From the NCBI RefSeq assembly GCF_009870125.1, contig NC_046679.1, positions 14,384,001-14,448,000 on the forward strand: DNA of 64,000 nt. The letters are read 5' to 3'. The translations under genes were made by a program, and so were the position numbers. Position 1 is the first letter of the stretch; every line of letters begins with the position of its first letter. The stretch comes from Drosophila pseudoobscura. Lineage: Eukaryota > Arthropoda > Insecta > Diptera > Drosophilidae. Positions 44,672 to 54,600 of the stretch are shown here, one piece after another. Below the pieces are notes generated by a model. It was not told the origin of the DNA and did no database searches. It was given only the letters and a program-made list of their open reading frames with translations.

Positions 44672-46093
44672 ATGGAGAAGCGCGTCACAATCCTGCTGCC
44701 CAACGGCAGGCGACAAAATGTGAGCGTGACGGCGAACATGACGCTGCTGGAGATCCTGGAGACGGTCTGCTCGAAGCATGGCTACGACAGCGAGGAGCAC
44801 TGTCTGAAGTTCCACAACAAGGACGTGTCCCTCACGCAACAGTTCCGTTTCAGCGGCTTGCCCAACAATTGCGTGCTGGAAATGGAGCCCACGGAGAAGC
44901 GTCGCACCGTGAGCAACGTTGTGGTCTGCATTCAGCTGAGTGACGGATCCCGTGAGCAGGGCGAGTTCGCCCCCAACGATACTGTCTGGCAGGTAGTCCA
45001 GAAACTGTGTGGTAGCCAGGTGAAGACCTTCGACAGTCCTATCATCATCTATATGCGCAGTGAGGTGATTGGACAGAAGAATATGGAGCAGACGACGCTC
45101 AAGTCGCTGGGCATACTGGAGGGACGTGCCATGATGCGATTGGTTGACAAGAAGCCAGAGGAACTGAAGACCCAGGCCAATGTGTACAAGCCGCCGGAGG
45201 TACAACCCAAGCCAAAGGATGACGACGCGCAGCCCAGCACCTCGCGCTCGACCACCAGTGGGACAGGTGGCGGCGGTTTTGCCCTAACCAGCAACATGAT
45301 CAAGTCCTTGAAACGCACTGCTCCAGAGGGAAACTCAGATGCCCAGAATGATGAAGAAATGCCCCCCGAAAAGGATGAGCAGCCAGAGGCTCCCAAATAT
45401 GATTGGGGCAGTGGATCCGGCTACTCGTTGAATAACGCTGAAGCAAAGCCGATGCAGATGGAGAATGATGCTGATGATAGTCCAGGACGCGCCCCGCCGG
45501 TGGTGAACGTGATTGGACCTCGCCAGGCTGTGCTCTTCTCCCTGGATGCCACCCATAAGCAAACCGATGAGCTGCCAGACTCGTTCTTCGACTTGACAGT
45601 GAACGATCTCAAAATGGTGCTGCGCGACCTGAAGCGTACTTCCGCGGGCGATGACGATGCTCCGCTTTTGACAGCCAAGCTACGCGAGCTGGAGCGCCAG
45701 AAGGCCATGCTGGCCAAATTGAATCAATACAAGGACTGTGTGCTGCGCATTCAGTTCCCCGATCGCTTCGTGCTCCAGGGGATATTTAAGCCCCACGAAA
45801 CGATGGCCAAGGTGGAGGACTTTGTGCGAGAGTTCCTGGTCAATCCCAGCGAGAAGTTCAATATCTTTACCATACCACCGAAGAAGGTGCTGCCGTCGAG
45901 CGAGACGCTGCTGGAACTCAACTGTGTACCCAATGCAGTGGTGCACTTTGGCTTCCTCAAGGACTCGCTGAATTCGGAGAATAATCGTTTTGTGCTGGAG
46001 AAGTTCGTGGATCAACTGACCTCCGAGGAGGGCGCACACTATGCCGTGCAGAAGTACCGCTGCACACGGGCCACGGTCAGCGCTAGTTCATAG
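44672..46093 (+). CDS. TUG/ASPSCR1-type UBX-domain protein
   Basis: The gene is one intronless frame of 473 residues. The N-terminal ~85 residues form the TUG ubiquitin-like domain (MEKRVTILLPNGRRQNVSVT, LEILETVCSKHGYD, YKLKFHNKDV-like). A second ubiquitin-like region follows (VVCIQLSDGSREQGEF, PNDTVWQVVQKLCG). The middle is disordered (Ser, Thr, Glu, Asp). The C-terminal UBX-like domain lies at about 350-430 (CVLRIQFPDRFVLQGIF, ETMAKVEDFVREFL, LLELNCVPNAVVHFGFL). Mammalian TUG tethers GLUT4 vesicles at the Golgi and disassembles hexamers of p97/VCP. A p97-linked role is the safest inference here. I recall the fly member as CG33722. Its stop codon is only 77 bp from that of the convergent prolyl-4-hydroxylase gene. 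Confidence 0.88.
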   Translation: MEKRVTILLPNGRRQNVSVTANMTLLEILETVCSKHGYDSEEHCLKFHNKDVSLTQQFRFSGLPNNCVLEMEPTEKRRTVSNVVVCIQLSDGSREQGEFAPNDTVWQVVQKLCGSQVKTFDSPIIIYMRSEVIGQKNMEQTTLKSLGILEGRAMMRLVDKKPEELKTQANVYKPPEVQPKPKDDDAQPSTSRSTTSGTGGGGFALTSNMIKSLKRTAPEGNSDAQNDEEMPPEKDEQPEAPKYDWGSGSGYSLNNAEAKPMQMENDADDSPGRAPPVVNVIGPRQAVLFSLDATHKQTDELPDSFFDLTVNDLKMVLRDLKRTSAGDDDAPLLTAKLRELERQKAMLAKLNQYKDCVLRIQFPDRFVLQGIFKPHETMAKVEDFVREFLVNPSEKFNIFTIPPKKVLPSSETLLELNCVPNAVVHFGFLKDSLNSENNRFVLEKFVDQLTSEEGAHYAVQKYRCTRATVSASS

Positions 46094-46163
46094 TTCAATC
46101 AACGTTAACAACAGATACAAACTGCTATAAGCAAACATTCTGCGTGATATTAAATGAATCCGC

Positions 46164-46169
46164 TTTATT
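46164..46169 (-). terminator. Poly(A) signal directly after the P4H stop
   Basis: On the minus strand AATAAA begins two bases after the TAG stop (46171-46173) of the downstream P4H gene. Cleavage would fall in the 3' region of the convergent TUG-type gene, so the two transcripts probably abut or overlap. Confidence 0.5.
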
Positions 46170-46170
46170 T

Positions 46171-47905
46171 CTATCTAGATTTTAGTCTGAATGTGTCGTT
46201 CCTTACGCATGGTGCGAGGAACAACTGCGGTATTTCGTTGATCCATTTGGTAAGCACTGAAACAGGAGACACTGTCAATGGAGAGACAGTCAGTCTTTAA
46301 TTATTGTGTCCTACCGTATTTGGAGCCAACGATCACTGGGCACCCGGCGTGTATTGCTTTGGGATTCATTTGGCCAGCATTGTCCAAGTTGTACCATAAG
46401 ACAGCGGATCCCTTCTTGGGCGTGACAGACACATTGATGTAGGGAAATGTTGTGGCACCGCCAGAGTCCACTTCGCCCACCTATAAATGGGAGATTTTTA
46501 CTAGACAGATGCCAGCACTGAGCGAGGACTCACATAAAAGAGGACAGTGGCTATGCGGTCGCCTAAGATGAGTCGATTCGCCTCGCTGTAGTTGTGGCTA
46601 TCGTAATGCACGTCATAGTGGCCGCCCATGCCATAGTTGATTAGCGTCAGAGCATCGCTTTCAATCATATCCAGGCCGGTCATGTCGTTTAGCCGACGGT
46701 GGAGAGTCTTGACCACTGCTGTATCGTTATATTCAACGAAATGCTGTTCCTTTGACGTCCGAACAGGGGAGTACTGATACTGACCCACCAGAGATGCCTT
46801 CAGCTGTGTGGCATTCAGCAGAAAATCGATTTCGCTCTCGTAGACAACATCGTGGAAGAGCACCATGTACGGGTCGTGGCTTAGCTCCTCCATCTTCAGT
46901 GGTGCAATGCGCGCAAAGGCTGTCGTGGTGCTGTTGTAGCTACAGTGCAAATAGGATGGAGCTCTGAAGACGCCATTGCAGCCCCGCTTATACGTAATTT
47001 TTGCACTATATTGCTCTTTAATATAATTGCTTATGTGTGCCACGGCGGCAGTTTCTTGCTGGCTCTTCATGAGCAGTACGCCCCAGGAGTTGTGGATTGT
47101 TTGCCGGCTGAACCCAAAGGCCGAATACTCAAGTCTTTCCTCGTTGTATCTTTTCAATGAGGCGGTGAACCAAGCCTCAGCCCTCCTATTATTCCGATCG
47201 GTTCTGCAAAAATTTCCCAAGGCATGGCAGTCCGGTGGAGACAAGGCGGTGGCGGGCTGCGAGTCTCCAGCGACTAGAGTGCCATCGGCTAAGTCTTCCG
47301 GCTGCAGTTCGTAGAAGCTCACTAAGTTATCGATGCCACGACAGGCCTCTTCCATGTCCAAGGTACTGGGCAGAAGCATTCGCATACGATGTGCATGCTT
47401 TATGTGCTCTAAAATACAACATACCCTTTCATTTATGGATTTGCTTTTGGTCTCTTACCTCTTTCATTCTCCTGCACTTCTGATGTGTAACGCACCAATT
47501 GCTCCCAATCTCGATGCAGGCGGTGTATAAGCCCTAAGCTGTTCAGGGGATTCCCCAGGTATGCCTCGTAGTCCGCTTTCATTTGGCTTTCCCCCGCTCG
47601 CATGCTGCTCAATGCTCTGAAAGGAATTGTGGCTTAAGTTTGGATGTATACCACAGAATTACCTCCACTGACTGGTGCACTAGATGATGCTTAAACTTCA
47701 ACTTGGCCACGTAGCTTTTAAGGTTCCGTATTAGCTCATCTTCGACCCTCAGCAGCTTGATCAGTGCCACTGACGAACAGGCATACGACTTTTCGTGAGC
47801 CGTATTTGTGATTGCATTTCCACAGATTAAACAAAACGCAAAGAGGCTTATGGATATAAAGATGGATACGCTTAAAGTACACATTACACGAACGTTATCC
47901 AGCAT
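46171..47905 (-). CDS. Prolyl 4-hydroxylase alpha subunit (downstream copy)
   Basis: Five exons (47905-47673, 47616-47459, 47408-46534, 46480-46315, 46256-46171) give 505 residues. P4H alpha hydroxylates proline in collagen-like repeats in the ER, using Fe(II), ascorbate and 2-oxoglutarate. A signal peptide opens the protein (VSIFISISLFAFCLICG). The peptide-binding TPR region includes DCHALGNFCRTDRNNRRAEAWF. The dioxygenase domain carries YGMGGHYDVHYD (first His and Asp), DRIATVLFYVGEVDSGGATTFP and PKAIHAGCPVIVGSK (second His; Lys that binds 2-oxoglutarate). The protein ends RLKSR, without a clear ER-retention HDEL. Exon 1 was ended at donor GTCAGT (47672) because this phase gives HQALSSMRAG, aligning with its tandem paralogue. 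Flies have a large P4H family in 99F, many of restricted expression. Confidence 0.88.
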
Positions 47906-47988
47906 AGAGTGAGGGATATTCTTCAGTTCGAGTGGGGAATATTCTTTAGTGCATTTATTTTTAGTGTTTCAAAACAGTTTGTCACGGT

Positions 47989-49838
47989 CTACTGCAGCGG
48001 AGCGTGACCCATATGAGAATGTAGACTTTTCAATCGTTTACTCAGAGCATCTTTGGCGGTTACTAAATCGCGAGTTCCCTGAAGAATCCACTGAATGGCC
48101 ACTAAAGAGGGAAGCAATGTTAAAACCGAAGGATAAAGTATAGCAGCCTTACCCTGTTTGTAGCCGCTAAGAACTGGACAAGAGGCATGCTGCGTACGAG
48201 GATCGCCTTCGCCCCATGGCCTTAGATTATGCCACATCAAAGCAGATCCTTTCGTAGGAGGTATTACCAATTGCAGTTTGGGGAAAACTGTTTCGCCGCC
48301 ATCTTCCACATCGTTTAGCTGAATATAGGAAAGGTTATCAAAAGAAAATTACCCGAATCTACTCACATAGAATACAACGGAGGCTTGTCGATCTCCGAAA
48401 GGATGATACTCGTACTCCTGCGGATGCTACAAAAGTACTGAAATAAAAATGGACAAAAGATAAAAACAGATTCATCTCATACCCAATACAAATCATGGTA
48501 ATCCACATGGGGATCATGATGCCCGCCCTGATCGTAGAGAAGAATACTAAGATGCTCGGACCTCAACATATTACAGCCAGTCATATCCTTGAGACGATCG
48601 TAGATGCGTTTCAACAGCTGTGGATCATTCTTCTCCGTGAAGGGAGCTTCCTTTGAGGTGCGCTGCTCTGAAATCTCGATCTGACGGATCTCGTACTGCA
48701 CCATGGAGCGGCTCATTCTGCGGCGTGTAGAATCGATCAAACCTTGCATTTCCGCGTCGTATAGAACATCATGGTAGATCACTACATAGGGATCATGGCT
48801 AAATATCTCTAGTTTCAATGGGGCCAGCCTCGAGAAAGCAGACCCCTTGTTGTGGTACCGACAGTGGAGACTGTGGTGATGGGATTTGGTCGGAAACGCA
48901 CCACGGCATCCATCGAAATAGGGCCGTTGTTCCAGCACATACTCCGCGTGGTCTACAATTTGTTCATCGTGAGGGGCCAGGGAATACGCCTTGGCTATCA
49001 ACTTTAAGGCATATCCATCCGATGGGTTTTGAGCGTACTTTGTTACTCCTAGATGATACAACAGATGCTTGTACTGGGCGTCCTTGTAAAACGATGTGCG
49101 ATTCTTTGTTTCGCCTGCTCTGTAAAGCTTCAGGGATAACTTCAGCCATTCCTCCGCATGTTGGTGGTTCCTCTGATGTGCTAGATAAGTTCCCAGTGCC
49201 AGACAGTCCCTTGAATTTAATGGGCGGCTGTTGGGAACAAATGAGACACCGTATGTATGCAATCTATGGGATATGACTTACAAATATTGGTCATGTGGCT
49301 TTAGATTGTAAGTAATTTGCAGTTTATGAACATCATTAGCTGCTTGGATGAGATCTTCTCTTTTGGGCAATCTTTGACGGAGTTCTTTAGCCACTATGAT
49401 TTGGCCTACAAGAAAAGGATGCTCTTCATCCCAGCTCTAAACGTACTGACTGGATATTTACCTTCTCCTCCTTCTGTGGCATTGAGATACACCATCCAAT
49501 TAGGCCAATCTTCATGGAGACGTCGGATTAATGCCATGGCCCGCTGTGGCACCGACAAATGTATTTCAAAGAATTCACCATCTCTGCCGCTCTCCGCACG
49601 CAATTGATGAAGCGTCCTGCATTAATTAGCTGATATCTATATATAAATCTAGAAGACATATTGGTTCCACTAACTTTTTAATCATCTGATGCCTTTGTCT
49701 TAGCTCCAAGAGATATTGCTTTAGATTTTCCACCAGCAGCTGCTCCGTTTGCTCCAGTTCCAGCTGATTCCACACCAATCCAAGGGCCGCCGCTTGGGCC
49801 AGCAGAAAGAGCACAATCTTAAGACCGAATCCACTCAT
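47989..49838 (-). CDS. Prolyl 4-hydroxylase alpha subunit (upstream copy)
   Basis: Seven exons (49838-49675, 49616-49462, 49405-49282, 49227-48483, 48417-48367, 48318-48153, 48101-47989) give 505 residues, the same length as its neighbour. A signal peptide (LKIVLFLLAQAAALGLVW) leads into the coiled N-terminal domain (LRQRHQMIKKTLHQLRAES). The TPR region reads DCLALGTYLAHQRNHQHAEEW. Catalytic motifs are YDQGGHHDPHVDYHD, EDGGETVFPKL and TQHASCPVLSGYK, so the iron and 2-oxoglutarate ligands are kept. The C-terminus is about 20 residues longer after the last catalytic motif than in its neighbour. One exon is only 51 nt (EYEYHPFGDRQASVVFY). The stop codon lies 83 bp upstream of the ATG of the next P4H gene on the same strand. 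The small exon boundaries are by phase and consensus and could shift by a few bases. Confidence 0.85.
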
Positions 49839-51690
49839 CTGGCAATTCAAAATGCGTCTACAAATCCCTCAATGAGCCATGAAAACTAAAGATTCGCTAT
49901 GCACCTTAAACATTCAAGTTAAAAAGCTCCGTTGGGCCAGTGTTGAACAGCGCACGCTGTGTTTGGTTTCTTCGGCTGGCTCATCATTGCAACCCGAAAT
50001 TGAGCCGAATGGCTGTGATCGTTATTTGGAGTGTGTTAACTTGGCTTATTCAAAAAGAGCCAAGCGCTGCTCAAGCAACAAGTTTTGCACCTCGCGCCGA
50101 TCGTGAATCGTTGGTTGTACGTTGCTAGTTCGTATCGTATCGTTTCGCTTTGGCAACCAATCCAATCTAGATTTTATTTAAAACAACTTGCCAAGGCAAT
50201 ACGAGTGCTATAACACTCGAAACCAGCAAAGAATACCTATCTGTGTGCCATTAAAAGTGCATCAATCCAAAGTGAATGATTTGATTGCCATTGATTTAAT
50301 TCAATCAGTGCTAAGTGTTTGCGGGAATTTCGAATTGCGCTAATTTCGGGTCGAAAAATTAACACAGGCCGCCGCCGAGTTAACGAAATTAAAGCATATC
50401 GAAAACAACTTTTACCTATGGGTCTTTGTTGTTTCTTTATGTTTTTCTACGTTACGGGTTTCAAAACGCAGAACTACCGCCCGCCGCCGTCCGCCATTCG
50501 CTGCCGCCGCGGCCGTGTTGGACGTGCCAACGTTTTCGCTGCTGTTGGGGATTGTTAGTGTTTTAGTTTTTGGGGGCGTGGCTGGCAGTTGGCATGTGCG
50601 CCACCGCCGCTGCTGTTGACAGTGACAATACTTTGGGGCAGCAGCAGCAGCAGCCATCCAGCCAGCAAACAAGAGACAGCCGAGAAAATTATGGAGCGCT
50701 GACCAACAAACCAAACCAAACCGATCCAATCCGATGCGGAGTCGAAGCAAGCGAGCGGCGAGTGATAGCAATTGGAAAGTTGTTGTTATGCTCAAGAGAG
50801 CAATGAAGGAGCCAGTCTGATTGCCAGACCACTGTCCGATAATATCTGAACATGTGCTAAATGCTATAAGTTTTCCTATTCGGTCACTGGCAATTCTGGA
50901 ATACTGCTTAGCCACTATGGTCTTTCCTTTGAATAAGAGGCGGCGTACTTTCAGGGTTCTACAATCCAGAATATGATATATGTACATGTATTTGCCTCTG
51001 TAATTCAGTGATAGTCTTGTTCTATTTGTGTCAAATAAAATAGTGAAATCTCACATGAGCAATCCCTGGCAATGCCTCACCTTATTGATTATACATCTTG
51101 GCTCTTCTGCCTACGCATAGGAGCGCGGCTCTTATCGCCGTATCTCATCATCTCGGCCCGCCTCGTGTCGTCTCGTTCCGCCTTCCGCCTCCCGCCCCGC
51201 CCCGCCTAGCTCCTCTTCACTTTTACTTCTTGTTCGGCAAACGGAAAGAGAGAGTGTTTACCCGCTCATTTGCGTGTCTTTTTCGTTGCCGCTTTATATG
51301 TGTATTTGTGCTTTTTCTTCGGGTTTTTTTTTTTTCGTTTTGCCTTCGTTTATGCGCAAGCGCGCGTGCCTACAAAAATAATTGATAATAACAATAAGTT
51401 CATTAAATTTAATTAAACCAACTATGCACTTCCGATCCGCAGCAAGGGTCGCCAACCCAACAACAAACCAACCTCAACAGTAATAATAAAAATAATAATA
51501 ATAAACGTTTATTACGTTTTCCACAAACCAACAGATCACAGTGTGCATGTGTGTGGGTGTGTGTGCGGGGAAAATATAAAGAAAATCAAAAGAAAATTAC
51601 ACGCTCTACGCAGCCGAAGTACACAAACAAACTAATCATCTCGCTACCGAAAATCGCCAGCAAAATTCCGGCATTGAAAAAGCTGCAAAG
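49839..51690. other. Intergenic/5' region between P4H and the chitin-binding gene
   Basis: This holds the P4H upstream region and, from about 50100, the presumed promoter and non-coding 5' exon(s) of the plus-strand gene starting at 51691. Visible are a CAG run (50639-50655), a C/G-rich stretch at 50470-50520 and a TAATAATAA run near 51480. Open frames here on either strand lack good starts and coding character. Confidence 0.5.
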
Positions 51691-54600
51691 ATGAATTTCT
51701 TTGTGATTGGCTTTCTGATCATGCAGGCGGCAAGTGAGTAAAGTGCAGTGTTTTTTTTCTTGTCCCCTTGTTTTTCCCCCCCTGTTCATTTGCTTTTCGT
51801 TATTAATTGCTGTTTTTCCGTTGTGGTTTTGGTTTTTCTTTTCGGTGGATGTTTAAATTGCTTTTCACGGGTGCCTGTCGAGTGTTGGCTGGGATTTAAT
51901 TTGATTCGGTTCAAGCAAATGACTTAAGCGACAAACTCATTTCTTTTTTCGGGCCTCAAGCAAGTTTGTGTCTTAAGTCTTTAGTCTTTGGTTAGCCGCT
52001 TATGGCTTGTGTGGCATGTGTGGCACATGGCTGTATGCCGTAATCATAGATCGCAGTAGATCCCAACGAATGCTGTGGAACAGGTTGTTGGCCGCATTTT
52101 TAATTGGGAAGAGACATTCCCCCCCATTCAAAAACTCCCAAAGCTATGCCCACAAAGAGGCAACAAGATATTTGATAGATTGTCCAAAGTTTTGCCTCTG
52201 TTTTTACATACATATAAATAAAGGCGTCTTTGTTGCAGTTTATTGGCGCCTCTTTTTACACGGATTCGGATTCGGCTTCGGCTTTGGCTTCGGTTTTTGC
52301 TTCAGTTTTTGATATTTGGTTTTTTTGGCTTCTGTGCGCCTTAATGCAAAACCTTGCAAATGAGACGGCGTATGAAACCGGATTGGTTTTTGGTTAGTCA
52401 TTGGGTATTCTTGACCTGAAGTTGCGAAGTAATTTCTGTGCCACTCATTAAGAACACAGCCCAATCGCTCTCCCAGTGTGCTCCCCTGGTGGCCTCCAAT
52501 GCAAATGGCTGCTGTTGGCCCATTAATCAATTTGCTAAAAATCTATTAAACACAAATAATGCTCGCCTAACCTTCGCTTCCGTCGGGGATTCGATGAACG
52601 ATACACGATGGACATGGTCTGGTGTTTTTGGCCTGTCAGAATATCGGTCAAGTTCAGATATCACATCTCGGACCAACTAGAGCAGCAGCCACCGACAGCT
52701 TAAAGGTGTTCCGTGCACACACATGGCATGGTTTTTGGTGTTAATTTCGGCAATTTTCATTGCCTAATTTGCATAAACTTTATGTTTTGCTGACCTTTTG
52801 CCTGCCAAAGAAGTGAACCGCGGAGCCAGGGACAGGAACTGAAGCTGTGACGACTCTCCCAGCTAAAAATACGTATTGATTCGCCAGTGCCCTGCCCAAA
52901 TCGGGCTTGATGGCTTCATAAAAGCCAGCTAGCGGGCAATCGCTAGCCATGATTCATCAATACCCCATATACCAAATACCCCGTACAATAACAGCCATTG
53001 AGCTCCGTCGGAAAGAGATGTTTCTCTTTTGTGTCTCGGTTTCTGTCTCACATTTTTGTTGGTCAATGACGCAGCATTTTGAAAGCATCTTCAGAGCGTC
53101 TTCTGTTTCTGCATATGTATTTTTATATAACCCAAATATTTGTGGAGGCGCAGAGGCATGGCGTAGGGCAATGCTTTTACGCAATACTTCTGGGATGCGG
53201 AATGTCCCTGCCTTCGTGTGTCAGGCAAATACGAAATACGACTATTGCAAATGCTTTTGCACTTGCCACAGCAATTAGCCAACTGTTTTTATTTGTTTTT
53301 TCGGCGCTGCGAGCACCTGTGAAGCCCAGTCGCAGTTCCATGCCCAGGTCCAGGTCCAGGTCCAAAGATACTCAACAAAAAAGAAAGAAATTGCATTGTC
53401 ATATGATTGCATGGGTCAATAAGTAAAAGGCTCCTCTCGAAGGCGTTGCCTGCCATCGGCAGAAAGTGAAAGGCAGAGAGCCATGCAGGCATGCATCCGA
53501 GGAGGAACCAACCACTCAACCGCTTCCGGCTGGTATTCCCACAGAAGAGATGCTGAGAGATGCTGTGACTATCCTTTCCTTTCCCTTTTCGCACAGATGC
53601 CATCTGCTCTGCAGAGGCTACGTTTTGTCTGCAATTAGGAATAAATTAAAACATTATTAACACTTCTATTGTTACATCTTCACATGTGTGTCTTTTGGCC
53701 TACACTTTGGAGCACGCAACGCTGTACGCTCACGTAAGACCTTCGGGGGCTGAGGCTCCCTTCGAGATGCCTGCACTGATGCACACCTTTTGGCTGTTAT
53801 TGTTTTAGCCCACACGTCAGAGTGTGTGTGTGTGTGTGTGTGTGTGGCTCTCAAATTGCAATTTAATTCGATGTCTCGAAGTGGCTTTTGTCAAAAGTTT
53901 TGTCAGCTGAAGCCGCCTTTTGTATGCTGTCCGCTGTCCACTGTCCGGCGTGTCTATCGCTCACTGTCAAGACCATCGTTCAATTAACATAATTAACTGA
54001 CAAGGGGAATTACGGTGCGCCCCTTCGCTCTCTTAAGGCTGAGACACTTGTTGGGTCCACACAGCCGTACAATCGAATACAATCTCCCCTGAAGCTGGTG
54101 GTGCGATGATAATGGTTTCATTTGGATTACCCTACCTTACGCCTTACGACTATTAAATGATCCAAAGCAAGGTCAGGTTCAGGCCTCAAAATAACATTAA
54201 AATTCTATTTAAAAGCTATAGGTAGTTCTTTTGCGATGAGAGCCCAAAGCCAGTCAATGCCTTGGAAATGGAAAGTTTCAAGAAAAGGGAAAGGCACGTG
54301 TAGGCACGTCTCCTTCATCCTCTCCGCTTAAGTCACAATCTCAGCAAAACCAAAATATGTGTATAAAAAAAACATTGACCGTAAAACATTTTACCAATGG
54401 AACAATGGAATGTTTAAGTTTCTTCTTTAATACAAAAAATAATAAAAAAGGGAAACGAAACCCACTTGAAAGGTTTGCTCTGGGTTAAGGTTTGGCCGGC
54501 AATGAATGGATGGAATATTCGGCCTCCTAGGCAGCAGCAGATCTATGCGTAGATCTGTGATAATTTATACACGATATTTGCATTTGTTCATCAAATTGAA

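Noticed and set aside
47663-47673. Donor GAG|GTAATT as the end of P4H exon 1
   Set aside because: It puts exon 2 out of frame. GTCAGT ten bases upstream restores the frame and aligns with the tandem paralogue.
50412-50987. 191-codon minus-strand open frame
   Set aside because: It has no early ATG and no domain, it spans low-complexity CTG/GCC tracts, and it lies in the presumed 5' region of another gene.
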